64,000 bases of DNA from Acidimicrobiales bacterium (lineage in GTDB: Bacteria; Actinomycetota; Acidimicrobiia; Acidimicrobiales; Aldehydirespiratoraceae), in NCBI GenBank assembly GCA_040219515.1, contig JAVJSI010000014.1, forward strand, positions 1 to 64,000, in the 5' to 3' direction. The translations under genes and the position numbers were made by a program. The notes under the pieces were generated by a model. It searched no databases, was not told where the DNA came from, and was given only the letters and a program-made list of their open reading frames with translations. Positions 36,505 to 45,468 of this stretch are shown here, piece after piece. Position 1 is the stretch's first letter, and every line of letters begins with the position of its first letter.

Positions 36505-36960
36505 ATGAGTCACATCGTGATCCACGACGACAACGACGACGTCACTCACTACGTCGAGTTCGACGACGTGCAGGAAGCCGCGTCGTACCTCGAGGAACTG
36601 GTCACCGACGACGAGGGGACCAACGCCCGCCTGTTCGCGCTCGAGCCCGTGCAGTTCGCCGTCAAGTCCTACGTCCGGATCGAGATCGGCGCAGCCGACA
36701 CGACGTCCGCCACCACGGCGACCGCAGCGCAAGTAGTGCCGGCCCGCGCCGACGCGGCTCAGGCGGCCGACGACTACACCGCCGACGAGAACCCGATCGT
36801 CGATGGCGAGGTCTTCACCGACGAACCGGACGACGAGGTGATCGAGTACGTCGAGGCGTCGGTCGTGCCGGTCGACCCGTTCGCACCCGATGAGGTCGGC
36901 ACGCGCCGCAGCGACGAATCCCCGGCCGGTGATTCCCGCCGGGGCCTCTTCGGCCGCTAG
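36505..36960 (+). CDS. acidic protein of unknown function
   Basis: 151 residues, strongly acidic. N-terminal M-S-H-I-V-I-H-D-D-N-D-D-V-T-H-Y-V-E-F-D-D looks like a small alpha/beta fold of about 60 residues; the rest is low complexity (Ala/Thr/Asp), ending in a basic G-L-F-G-R. AAGGAA before the ATG. I do not recognise it. Its TAG overlaps the stop of the convergent membrane gene by 4 nt. Confidence 0.65.
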   Translation: MSHIVIHDDNDDVTHYVEFDDVQEAASYLEELVTDDEGTNARLFALEPVQFAVKSYVRIEIGAADTTSATTATAAQVVPARADAAQAADDYTADENPIVDGEVFTDEPDDEVIEYVEASVVPVDPFAPDEVGTRRSDESPAGDSRRGLFGR

Positions 36961-37352
36961 GCGATCGCCTGCTCGAGCAGGAACCCCGCGGCCAGCACCA
37001 TCACGCCGATGGTCGCCGCGAGCATCACGCCGATGGTGACGATGATGGCGGACAGGACGATGAAGGCACGTACGCGCTCCCAGACCCGTACATAGGCCCG
37101 CCGTCCGACCTCGGGGCGTTCGATGCCGCGCCGCACGATGCCGAGGGCTCGAAGCGAGTCCATGACGATCGACGTGTCGTCGTCCTTCTCGAGACGGAGC
37201 ATGGCGACGATCGACCCGGGCGACCGCGGCGAGAGCCTGGTGTCGATACGCCGCACCACCATGGCAGGCTGAAGCAGCCACGGCAGACGACCGCTGCCGG
37301 AGAAGACTCCCGCCACAAGGACGAGCACGAGCAAGATGAACGAGGAGAGCAC
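36957..37352 (-). CDS. small membrane protein of unknown function
   Basis: 131 residues with an N-terminal hydrophobic helix (F-I-L-L-V-L-V-L-V-A-G-V-F), a central charged region (R-L-E-K-D-D-D-T-S-I-V-M-D-S-L-R-A-L-G-I-V-R-R-G) and a long C-terminal hydrophobic stretch able to form two helices. The GTG start at 37352 overlaps the divergent PDZ-protease start region by 17 nt, so one of the two starts may be further in. No family recognised. Confidence 0.6.
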   Translation of the reverse strand: MLSSFILLVLVLVAGVFSGSGRLPWLLQPAMVVRRIDTRLSPRSPGSIVAMLRLEKDDDTSIVMDSLRALGIVRRGIERPEVGRRAYVRVWERVRAFIVLSAIIVTIGVMLAATIGVMVLAAGFLLEQAIA

Positions 37353-38493
37353 GTCGCCGGAGATAATACCGCCCGCTCAGGGACCGGCGGCGCGCGCCCT
37401 CTCCCGGGTTCGGGCCTCGTCGTTCGCCTGGAAGATGGTCACGGTGGTGATCGCCACGGCGGCCGCGGTCATGCTCAGCGCGGTCATACCCGCTCGCGGC
37501 CTTGCCGCGATCGTGCCGGGTCGGGCGTTGATCGACGACGACACCGTCGCGCAGAAGCCGGGTTCGGCCAACCCGACAGCCACCCGGGTCTCGATCGCGG
37601 CCGATGGTCTCGACGACCCCGATGGCTCGATCCTCTTCACCACCGTGCAGCTCGATACCAGCATCTCCGTCTTCGATTGGCTCAGCAGCGAGGTCGACGA
37701 CGACATCGACCTTCGGCGGCGCAGCGACGTGCTCGGCGACAGGACCGACGTCGACAATCGTGAGATCAACCTCGAGATGATGCAGGTCTCGAAGGACAAC
37801 GCCGTCGTGGCGGCGCTGGAGTACCTCGGTATCCCCGTCTTCGACGAGACCGGGCTCGGCATCGACACCGTGCGCGACGACGGCCCGGCTCAGGGTGTGT
37901 TGGTCGCGGGCGATGTCATCGTTGCTGTCGATGGTGTTCCCATCACGGGGTTCGCGTCGCTCCAGGATGTCCTGGCGACTGCGGCGCCCGGCGACGTCGG
38001 GGTGATCACGGTGGAGAAGTTCGACACGCTCGAACGCCGTGTCGTCGAACTCGCGTGGGGCGAACACCCCGACCGGCCCGGCGATGCCTACATCGGTGTG
38101 AACATCGTGCCGCGGCAGGAGGAACTCCCGCTTCCCTTCGAGGTCGAGATCGACTCGGGCAGCATCGGTGGCCCCTCCGCAGGCCTCGCGTTCTCCCTCA
38201 CGATCCTGGATCTGCTGACCGATGGCGACCTCACCGGTGGACTCGACGTCGCGGTCACCGGCACCATCGCGATCGACGGCACCGTCGGTCCCGTCGGCGG
38301 TTCGGGGCAGAAGGCGGCGGCCGCGCGTGACGCCGGGGCGGCAGCCTTCATCGTGCCGCTCGACATGGTTCCGATCGCCGCCCCCCACGCCGGCGACATG
38401 CCGGTGATCGGCGTCTCGACCCTCGAAGAAGCGCTCGGTGTCCTGGCCGATCTGGGCGGCGACCCCGCGTCGCAGGAACTCATCGTCCGCTGA
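37336..38493 (+). CDS. PDZ-Lon-like (S16) membrane protease
   Basis: 385 residues. One N-terminal membrane helix (V-T-V-V-I-A-T-A-A-A-V-M-L), a PDZ domain around 175-230 (D-G-P-A-Q-G-V-L-V-A-G-D-V-I-V-A-V-D-G), then a Lon-type proteolytic domain with the Ser281 (G-P-S-A-G-L) and Lys326 (Q-K-A-A-A-A) dyad 45 residues apart. YlbL/Rv3194c family; likely acts on envelope proteins on the outer face. In mycobacteria the homologue adjoins UPF0182, which follows here after one gene. The ATG lacks a clear ribosome site; a start nearer the helix is possible. Confidence 0.87.
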   Translation: MNEESTSPEIIPPAQGPAARALSRVRASSFAWKMVTVVIATAAAVMLSAVIPARGLAAIVPGRALIDDDTVAQKPGSANPTATRVSIAADGLDDPDGSILFTTVQLDTSISVFDWLSSEVDDDIDLRRRSDVLGDRTDVDNREINLEMMQVSKDNAVVAALEYLGIPVFDETGLGIDTVRDDGPAQGVLVAGDVIVAVDGVPITGFASLQDVLATAAPGDVGVITVEKFDTLERRVVELAWGEHPDRPGDAYIGVNIVPRQEELPLPFEVEIDSGSIGGPSAGLAFSLTILDLLTDGDLTGGLDVAVTGTIAIDGTVGPVGGSGQKAAAARDAGAAAFIVPLDMVPIAAPHAGDMPVIGVSTLEEALGVLADLGGDPASQELIVR

Positions 38494-38551
38494 GGGTCTC
38501 GGCGCGACCGCGCGGTGAAGGGGGATACCCACGTGGTGGCCCTTGCACTCA

Positions 38552-38557
38552 TACGAT
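38552..38557 (+). promoter_or_regulatory. -10 box TACGAT of DivIVA-like gene
   Basis: TACGAT ends 7 nt before the GTG at 38565; leaderless. Confidence 0.5.
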
Positions 38558-38564
38558 CGGGCTT

Positions 38565-40490
38565 GTGAATTCGCCTGCAGATGAGTTCGACCCGGCGTAT
38601 CTCGAGTCGGCGTCGTTCGAAGTGGTTCGCCGGGGTTTCGATCCCACGGCGGTACGCGGCGAGCTTCAGCGCGCCGCCCAGGAGATCCGACGCCTGCGAA
38701 TCGACCGCGATGCACTGGCCGGTCGCCTCGCCGAGTTCGACGGTGTCAGCCCCGAGCGCATCGAGGCCCATCGGGTTGCCGAGGCGCTCGGCGTCGAGGC
38801 GACCCAGGTGATCGAGGCCGCGCACTCCGCCGCCCGGGACCGGGCCGATCGGGCCGAGCGCGAGGCCGAGGCCGTGCGCGACGAAGCCATCGCGGCGGCG
38901 GAGGCCACTCGCACCGAAGCCCAGGCTGCTCGCGAAGCGACACTGGAGGCCGCCCAGCGCGAAGCCGAGGCGTTGGTCGAGGACGGGCGGGTGCGCGGCC
39001 GTGACATGGTCGCCGAAGCCCAGACCGTGCGCGAGAGGATGCTGCGCGACCTGGCTCGCAAGCGCCAGACCGGTCGGGCCCAGGTCGAGCAACTCCGCGC
39101 CGGCCGGGACCGCCTGCTCGAGTCGTTGACCATCACCCAGCAGAGTCTCGACACCGCAGTGGTCGATCTCGTGAACTCGGTACCCGAAGCGCGTGCCGCG
39201 GCCGAGCGAGCCGGACTCCGCGTCACCTCCGAGGCCACGCCGACGACCGACGAGTTGGAGGCGGAGATCCAGGCTGCCCGTCTCGTCGGCCACCCCCTGG
39301 TCGACGACATCGTCGACAGTGGGAACGTCGAGGACACCTTCACCACCGGCGAGATGGAAGCGCTGACCCACCTCGATGTCCTGGCGGGCGAAGACGAGAT
39401 CGACGCGCCGGCGGCGCCCGTCGCTGTCGAGGCCGAGAACGAGGACGACGAGGACATCCAGGCCGACGCTGCCGATGACGCCGAGGCCACGGACGCCGAC
39501 GAGGGACCCGATGTCACCGCCGATGACCCCGAAGGCGACGTCGCCGTCGCCGTCGCCGAGGTCGCCGCCGAGTTCGAGGAAGAGTTGACGCCGGCCGAGT
39601 TCGCCGCCCAGTTCGAACCCGACCCGGCCGAATTCGCCGCCGAGTCCGTGGTCGACGACACCGAGGGCGACACTCCCTACGATGTCGAGGCCGAAGACGA
39701 CAGTCCTGAAGAGGACAGCCCCGACGACGACACTCCCGACGACGACACTCCAGAAGACGACAGTGCCGAGGACGTGTTCGCGAAGCTCCGCTCGGCCCAG
39801 GAGTCCACCCCCGAACCCGAGCCCGAGCCCGAACCCGAACCGGAGCCCGAACCCGAACCGGCGCCGGAACCCGAAGGGCTGGACGAGGCCCGGGCCGCTG
39901 CGCGCAGGCGAGCGGCGGACACAGCGGCGAAGGCGATGAAGAAGGTGCTGGTCGAAGAGCAGGGCACCCTGCTCGACGGCATACGGCGCAGCGGCGCCGA
40001 CGCAGTGGGCGTGGTCATCGACGACGCCGCCGCGCATCGGTCGCCCTACGAGAAGGCGGCCGCTTCGGCCCTGAAGGACCTGGCAGGCGAACTCGGTGGG
40101 TCCAAGCGCATGGGGCTCGGCGACGCCAACGCCCAGCTCGAGACGATCGCGCTCGCCCCGGTGCGGCAACGGTTGCGAGAGGTGGCCGACCGGATCGAGG
40201 ATCCCGACGAGCTGTCCGACACCGTTCGGGCGCTCTACCGAGAGTCGCGCAGCCGGCGCATCGACGAGGCCGCAGCAGCTGCCGCGGTCGCCGTCGACGG
40301 CTTGGTCGCGCTTGCCACGGTCAGCGGCTCGGTCGTGTGGAACATGGTGGACGGCGGGCCGTGCGGGCCGGACTGCGCGGACAACGCGCTCGCGGGTGCG
40401 GTTCCCGTCGGCGAGGAGTTCCCCACCGGCGACCGACATCCTCCCGCGCACCCGGCGTGCACGTGCTGGCTCGAACCGGCCGACGACTGA
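38565..40490 (+). CDS. DivIVA-like coiled-coil protein with phage Mu F-like C-terminal Cys/His motif
   Basis: 641 residues. Residues about 15-50 (S-F-E-V-V-R-R-G-F-D-P-T-A-V-R) match the DivIVA N-terminal membrane-binding motif; a long Ala/Glu/Arg coiled coil follows to about 210; then an acidic segment (about 270-410) and an E-P dipeptide run. The last 190 residues fold separately, ending with C600-G-P-D-C604, then F-P-T-G-D-R-H-P-P-A-H-P-A-C632-T-C634-W. That spacing is typical of the C-terminus of Mu F-type (SPP1 gp7-like) phage head proteins. No phage genes are nearby. GTG start behind a TACGAT box. Confidence 0.8.
   Translation: MNSPADEFDPAYLESASFEVVRRGFDPTAVRGELQRAAQEIRRLRIDRDALAGRLAEFDGVSPERIEAHRVAEALGVEATQVIEAAHSAARDRADRAEREAEAVRDEAIAAAEATRTEAQAAREATLEAAQREAEALVEDGRVRGRDMVAEAQTVRERMLRDLARKRQTGRAQVEQLRAGRDRLLESLTITQQSLDTAVVDLVNSVPEARAAAERAGLRVTSEATPTTDELEAEIQAARLVGHPLVDDIVDSGNVEDTFTTGEMEALTHLDVLAGEDEIDAPAAPVAVEAENEDDEDIQADAADDAEATDADEGPDVTADDPEGDVAVAVAEVAAEFEEELTPAEFAAQFEPDPAEFAAESVVDDTEGDTPYDVEAEDDSPEEDSPDDDTPDDDTPEDDSAEDVFAKLRSAQESTPEPEPEPEPEPEPEPEPAPEPEGLDEARAAARRRAADTAAKAMKKVLVEEQGTLLDGIRRSGADAVGVVIDDAAAHRSPYEKAAASALKDLAGELGGSKRMGLGDANAQLETIALAPVRQRLREVADRIEDPDELSDTVRALYRESRSRRIDEAAAAAAVAVDGLVALATVSGSVVWNMVDGGPCGPDCADNALAGAVPVGEEFPTGDRHPPAHPACTCWLEPADD
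39810..39875 (+). repeat. Glu-Pro dipeptide repeat in DivIVA-like protein
   Basis: About eleven near-consecutive Glu-Pro dipeptides encoded by CCCGAA/CCCGAG hexamers, interrupted once by Ala-Pro; probably a stiff spacer between coiled coil and tail domain. Confidence 0.8.
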
Positions 40491-40542
40491 TTCACCGCCT
40501 CGACTCTTACTGGCGCCGACCGGCCGATAGTCTCCTGAAACG

Positions 40543-43500
40543 ATGCGCGCCGCCGATGACCTGCCCCGCCGCGAAACCAGCCGTCTGAGCGGTCGCGCCC
40601 GGGTGGTGGGCGTGGTGGTCGTCGTCGCGCTGCTGTTCCTGGCCGCCTCGCTGTCGGGTATCGCCGGCTTCTACACCGACTACCTCTGGTTCGACTCGCT
40701 CGGTCGCGCGTCGCTGTGGCGTCAGGTCCTGGGTGCGAAGGTGGCGCTCACCGCGATCTTCGGTGGCCTGTTCTTCGTCTTCATGTGGCTCAACCTGTTC
40801 CTCACCGACCGAGCGGCCCCCACGTTCCGCCCCGCCGGTCCCGAGGAAGAACTGCTGGCCCGCTACCACGACATCGTGTCCGGTAGGAAAGGACTCCTGC
40901 GCACCGGGGTCGCTGCCGTGTTCGCGCTGGTCGCGTCGGCCGGCGTCTCGAGCCATTGGGAGGAGTGGCTGCTCTTCACCAACCGGCAGGACTTCGGCAT
41001 CGACGACGAACAGTTCGGTGTCGACATCGGTTTCTACGTCTTCCAGCTGCCGTTCCTGAGCTTCGTGGTCGGGTGGGCCTTCGCCAGCTTCGTCATCATC
41101 TTCATCCTCACTGCGATCAGCCACTACCTGAACGGGTCGATCCGGGTCACTGCGGTGGCCGGCAGCCGGGCCACGCCCGCCGTGAAGGTGCACCTGTCGG
41201 TCATCCTCGCCGTCCTCGCCCTCATCAAGGCCGCCGACTACTGGCTCGACCGCTACGAACTCACCGTGTCCGATCGTGGCGTCGTCGATGGCGCGCTCTA
41301 CACCGATGTCAACGCACAGCTCCCGGCCATCTACCTGTTGATCGCCATCTCCTTGTCGGCGGTCGTGCTCCTCGTGATCAACCTGCGGCTCCGGGGCTGG
41401 ACCATGCCGGTACTGGCCGTGGGCCTCTGGGCATTCACCGCCATCGTCGTCGGCGGGATCTATCCGACGTTCGTGCAGCGGTTCCAGGTCGAGCCCAACG
41501 AGACCGCCCGCGAGGCCGAGTTCGTGGCCCGCAACATCGAAGCCACGACGTTCGCCTTCGGACTCGACGCCGTGCAGGTGCAGGAGTTCGACTACACCGA
41601 CGAACTCACGGCCGACCAGATCCGCAACGCCCAGGCGACGGTGGCCAACGCCCGTCTCCTGGATCCGGTCGCCGTACACCCCACGTTCGAGCGCGAACAG
41701 ACCGAGCGCGACTTCTACCGTTTCGTCGGCGTCGACACCGACCCGAGTGATCCCGAGGTCGGCATCTCTCTCGACACCGACCGCTACATGGTCGACGGCG
41801 AGTTGCGTCAGGTCGTACTCGGTGCTCGAGAGCTCAGTCTCGACGAAAACCTGAGTTGGGAACGCGAGCACGTTCGTCTCACCCACGGCTACGGCCTGGC
41901 CATGGCGACGGCCAACACGCCCACCAGTTCGGGGAGTCCCGACTTCATCGTGTCGAGCCTGCCGACGGCGGTGGATGACTCGTTGGCGGTCACGATCGAG
42001 CAGCCGCAGATCTATCACGGCGAGGATCTCGGCGGCTACGCGCTGGTCGACACGACCGTCCAGGAAACGGACTACGTCGACAGCCAGACCGGTGCCGATG
42101 TGCCGTTCGAATACGACGGCGTCGGTGGCGTCGAGATGGGCTCGTTCCTCCGCAAGGCAGCATTCGCGCTGCGCTTTCAGCAGATCGATCCGCTCATCTC
42201 GAACTTCGTCGACGGTGACACCCGCATCATCTACAACCGTGATGTCCACAATCGAGTCGCGGCGCTGGCCCCGTTCCTCGACTTCGACGCCGACGCCTAC
42301 CCCGTCATCGTCGACGGCGGCATCCACTACGTGATCGACGCGTACACCACCACCGACCGCTTCCCCTACAGCCAGGAGAGCGAGAACGGCCGTATCAGCG
42401 AAGGCGGTCTGTCCGGCACATCGTTCAACTACGTCCGCAACTCGGTGAAGGCCGTGGTCGATGCCTACGACGGCACGGTTCGGTTCTACGTGATGCCGGT
42501 CGACGACCCCATCATCAGGGCCTGGCAGGACGCGTTCCCCGATCTGTTCTCCGACTTCGACGAGATGCCGACCGAACTGCGAGACCACCTTCGCTACCCG
42601 CAGGACCTGTTCCGAGTGCAGACCAACATGTTCGCCCGCTACCAGGTCGAGGATCCCGCGGCGCTGATCATCAATCAGCTTGCGTGGGACGTCGCCCAGG
42701 ATCCCGGACGTACCGTCCGCGCCGGTGGCACCGAGGAGACCAACACCGATGAGTTCGGGGTCCAGACCACCAGCGAACGTCGTGTCAAGCCCTACTACTC
42801 GCTGATGCAGCTTCCCGGCGAGGACGAGGTGTCCTTCGTCAACCTCCGCACGTTCGTGCCCTTCGACGAGGCCGATGAACGCAAGGAGCTCGAGGCGTTC
42901 ATGATCGGCGAGACGAGATCCGACGGGTCGTCGCGCCTCGTCAGCTACGAGATGAACAGCGCGGCGGCACCAGGTCCCGTGCTCGTGGCCACGAGCATCG
43001 CCCAGAACGAGGAGATCGCCCAGCTCCTCACCCTGCTCAACGACACCGGCTCGAAGGTCGAGTTCAGCGACGTGTTGTTGCTGCCCATCGACAATGCGAT
43101 TCTGTGGGTGCGGTCGCTCTACGTGGCCGCCGACGGCACCAGTGTGCCGACACTCGAGAAGGTGATCGTGTCGGTCGGCGAAGGCGAACAGCTCGCCATC
43201 GGCTCGACGCTGGCGGAAGCCCTGTCCAATCTGTTCCCCGGCGAAGAGTTCGGCGACATCCTCGATCGCACCGCCGGTGGCATCGTCCAGCCCGATCCGG
43301 TCGAGCCGGACGAGCCGGTCGATCCGGTGGAGCCGGTGGATCCCGTGGAGCCGGTGGAGCCGGTGGATCCGCCGACCGACGACGGTCAGCCCGAGACGCT
43401 CGAGGACCTGATCGTGGAGATCGACGAGCTCTGGCGGCAGTCCAACGACGCCCTGGCGCAGGACCCGCCCGATCGAGTCGCGTCGGCCGAGGCGCTCGCC

Positions 43501-43587
43501 CGCATCGACGAACTCCTCGCGCTCAGCCGTTCCTTCACCGACACCGAATTACCGGAGCCCGTGGATCCCGGCGAGGTCGAGAGCTGA
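40543..43587 (+). CDS. UPF0182 family membrane protein
   Basis: 1014 residues. About seven membrane helices in the first 320 residues, beginning V-V-G-V-V-V-V-V-A-L-L-F-L, with the family signature G-F-Y-T-D-Y-L-W-F-D-S-L-G near residue 45, then a large extracytoplasmic domain (Y-Y-S-L-M-Q-L-P-G-E-D and F-V-P-F-D motifs). A Pro-Val-Glu/Asp repeat and a C-terminal helical segment end the protein. Universal in actinobacteria, function unknown. ATG 40543; its stop overlaps the CTG of the next gene. Confidence 0.93.
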   Translation: MRAADDLPRRETSRLSGRARVVGVVVVVALLFLAASLSGIAGFYTDYLWFDSLGRASLWRQVLGAKVALTAIFGGLFFVFMWLNLFLTDRAAPTFRPAGPEEELLARYHDIVSGRKGLLRTGVAAVFALVASAGVSSHWEEWLLFTNRQDFGIDDEQFGVDIGFYVFQLPFLSFVVGWAFASFVIIFILTAISHYLNGSIRVTAVAGSRATPAVKVHLSVILAVLALIKAADYWLDRYELTVSDRGVVDGALYTDVNAQLPAIYLLIAISLSAVVLLVINLRLRGWTMPVLAVGLWAFTAIVVGGIYPTFVQRFQVEPNETAREAEFVARNIEATTFAFGLDAVQVQEFDYTDELTADQIRNAQATVANARLLDPVAVHPTFEREQTERDFYRFVGVDTDPSDPEVGISLDTDRYMVDGELRQVVLGARELSLDENLSWEREHVRLTHGYGLAMATANTPTSSGSPDFIVSSLPTAVDDSLAVTIEQPQIYHGEDLGGYALVDTTVQETDYVDSQTGADVPFEYDGVGGVEMGSFLRKAAFALRFQQIDPLISNFVDGDTRIIYNRDVHNRVAALAPFLDFDADAYPVIVDGGIHYVIDAYTTTDRFPYSQESENGRISEGGLSGTSFNYVRNSVKAVVDAYDGTVRFYVMPVDDPIIRAWQDAFPDLFSDFDEMPTELRDHLRYPQDLFRVQTNMFARYQVEDPAALIINQLAWDVAQDPGRTVRAGGTEETNTDEFGVQTTSERRVKPYYSLMQLPGEDEVSFVNLRTFVPFDEADERKELEAFMIGETRSDGSSRLVSYEMNSAAAPGPVLVATSIAQNEEIAQLLTLLNDTGSKVEFSDVLLLPIDNAILWVRSLYVAADGTSVPTLEKVIVSVGEGEQLAIGSTLAEALSNLFPGEEFGDILDRTAGGIVQPDPVEPDEPVDPVEPVDPVEPVEPVDPPTDDGQPETLEDLIVEIDELWRQSNDALAQDPPDRVASAEALARIDELLALSRSFTDTELPEPVDPGEVES
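43294..43370 (+). repeat. D/E-P-V repeat region in UPF0182 protein
   Basis: Tandem GA(T/G)CC(G/C)GT(G/C) units encode alternating D-P-V and E-P-V; extended linker near the C-terminus. Confidence 0.8.
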
Positions 43588-45239
43588 GTCGTCGCGAGCT
43601 CCTCGCCGAGCTCTACGGCGCGGCTGCCGCCGGCATCGCCGATCGACTCGATGTCATGGTCGCCGCGGCGACGCGGTCGCCGCGGCTACCCAGGTGGTCC
43701 GAGCGTGACGCGTGGCTCATCTGCTATCCCGACCAGTTCGGCTCGTCCGGACTGCGTGGGGTGCGAGAGGTCGCGCGGGAACTGGCGCCGGAGATCAACG
43801 GCGTGCACGTTCTGCCGTTCCACCCCTCGTCGAGCGACGGTGGTTTCAGTGTGCAGGACTACGCCATGGTCGACCCCGCGGTCGGATCGTGGGACGACGT
43901 CAGTGCACTCGCCACCGACACACGGTTGATGGCCGATGCCGTCATCAACCATGTCTCGGCCGAGGGCGTGTGGTTCCGTGCCCATCTGGCCGGAGATCCC
44001 GACGTCGCCGACTTCTTCCGCGTGGTGGCACCCGGCACCGATCTCACCTCGGTGACCCGGCCGCGCCCCGGTCCACCGGTGACCGTTTTCTCCCGCGCCG
44101 ATGGCACCGCCGCCGACTACTGGACCACCTTCAGCGCCGACCAGGTCGACCTCGACTATCGATCGCCCGACGTGCTGCTCGCCGTGTTCGCCGCCGTGTT
44201 CCGCCTGGTGGTCGCCGGAGCCTCGGCCGTGCGCCTCGACGCGGTCGCCTACATCGGCAAGGACCCGGCGACGAGCTCGATCCACCTTCCTGGGGCGCAC
44301 ACGGTGGTGGCGTTGTTGCGATCCTGCCTCGATGAGATCGACCCCGGGGTGGTGCTCATCACGGAGACGAACGTGCCCCACGCCGACAACGTCGGCTACC
44401 TCGGCAGCGAGGCCCGCCCCGAGGCCCACGCCATCTATCAGTTCACCCTGGCACCCCTGATCCTGCACGCGCTGCACACCGGCGACGCCGGCCCGCTGAT
44501 GCGGTGGGCCGCCGGCATCGAGGCGCGGCCGCGCACCAGCGCGCTGAACTTCCTGGCGAGCCACGACGGCGTGGGCGTGCGCCCGGCCAAGGGCTGGTTG
44601 TCCGCCGAACAGATCGCAGACCTTGCGGCTCGCTGTGTCGAGGCCGGCGGCGTGGTGAACGAAGCGGCCACCGTTGCGGGCAACGAGCCCTACGAACTGG
44701 CGGCGACGTGGCGATCGCTGTGCGAGGTGGGTGAGGGCGGACCGTTCAGCACGGAGCAGATCGCCGACCGGATGGTGGCCTCGCACTCGCTGGCGTTCGC
44801 GCTCGCCGGTGTCCCGTTGGTCTACGTGCACTCCCTCGTTGCCTCGGTCAACGACCGGACCCGGTTCGAGGGCAGCGGGGTGCCGAGAGATCTCAACCGC
44901 GGCCGGTTCGACTCGCCGGCGGCGTTTCGCGAACGGCGGGAAACCGACCCGGTCGGCGGCATCGTCTGGCCGAGACTGCGCGAGATGTTGGCGTGGCGCG
45001 GCGCGTCGCCAGCGTTTCATCCCGAGGCCGGGCAACGGTTGATCGACTCACCCGACGGCGTGGTCGGCGTGCATCGGTCCGCCGGTGACGACGCCGCCCT
45101 CGTGCTCGTCAACCTCTCGGGTGAAACCCAGTCGGTCTCCGCCGGTGACGGTTGGTGCGACCGTAGTGACGGCCGGGCGGTGCGCGCGGTCGTGGAGCTG
45201 GCCCCCTGGACGACCCGCTGGCTTGTGTCAGCACCCTGA
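43584..45239 (+). CDS. GH13 sucrose phosphorylase-like enzyme (GH13_18)
   Basis: 551 residues. Alpha-amylase barrel: D-A-V-I-N-H-V-S (region I), nucleophile Asp219 in V-R-L-D-A-V, acid/base Glu261 in I-T-E-T-N-V-P, and H327-D328 in L-A-S-H-D-G-V. N-D-R-T and P-R-D-L-N-R near the C-terminus match the sucrose/glucosylglycerate/sucrose 6-phosphate phosphorylase subfamily, which releases glucose 1-phosphate. Which acceptor is used cannot be told. CTG 43584 forms CTGA with the UPF0182 stop; the only other good start, ATG 43656, would remove the conserved N-terminal helix. Confidence 0.88.
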   Translation: MSRRELLAELYGAAAAGIADRLDVMVAAATRSPRLPRWSERDAWLICYPDQFGSSGLRGVREVARELAPEINGVHVLPFHPSSSDGGFSVQDYAMVDPAVGSWDDVSALATDTRLMADAVINHVSAEGVWFRAHLAGDPDVADFFRVVAPGTDLTSVTRPRPGPPVTVFSRADGTAADYWTTFSADQVDLDYRSPDVLLAVFAAVFRLVVAGASAVRLDAVAYIGKDPATSSIHLPGAHTVVALLRSCLDEIDPGVVLITETNVPHADNVGYLGSEARPEAHAIYQFTLAPLILHALHTGDAGPLMRWAAGIEARPRTSALNFLASHDGVGVRPAKGWLSAEQIADLAARCVEAGGVVNEAATVAGNEPYELAATWRSLCEVGEGGPFSTEQIADRMVASHSLAFALAGVPLVYVHSLVASVNDRTRFEGSGVPRDLNRGRFDSPAAFRERRETDPVGGIVWPRLREMLAWRGASPAFHPEAGQRLIDSPDGVVGVHRSAGDDAALVLVNLSGETQSVSAGDGWCDRSDGRAVRAVVELAPWTTRWLVSAP

Positions 45240-45468
45240 CGTCCGCTGCGTCGCCTCGGTGACATCTCGTTGTGTTCGATTCCGACACAATGAAATTCGT
45301 TCCGGGGCGGCGATCCGGGAACGCCGGTGTGGGGCGCGGCGGCCTCCACCGGTTTCTCGTGACATCGGGTCTCTCTCCGGAGAGGCCCGATCTCGCGTCC
45401 ATCGCTGCGCACTCGGCGTCCGATCCCCCGACTACCGTTGTGCCGAACCATCCCTGGAGGTTTCTGCC

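Noticed and set aside
37352-37380. TATTAT on the minus strand as promoter of the small membrane gene
   Set aside because: Spacing of 10 nt to the GTG is outside the pattern of other genes here; noted but not called.
36412-38715. 767-residue open frame on the minus strand
   Set aside because: Antisense to several convincing genes; composition is Arg/His/Gly-rich low complexity typical of shadow frames in high-GC DNA.
39780-39880. Short hexamer repeats considered as a CRISPR or VNTR array
   Set aside because: Units are codons for Glu-Pro without spacers; in-frame protein linker.
38088-40451. 787-residue minus-strand open frame with apparent Gly/Phe repeats
   Set aside because: It is the mirror of the Glu-Pro and Ala/Glu codons of the DivIVA-like gene; no independent motif or start signal.
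40507-42588. 693-residue minus-strand open frame
   Set aside because: Lies wholly opposite the UPF0182 gene and has no recognisable domain.
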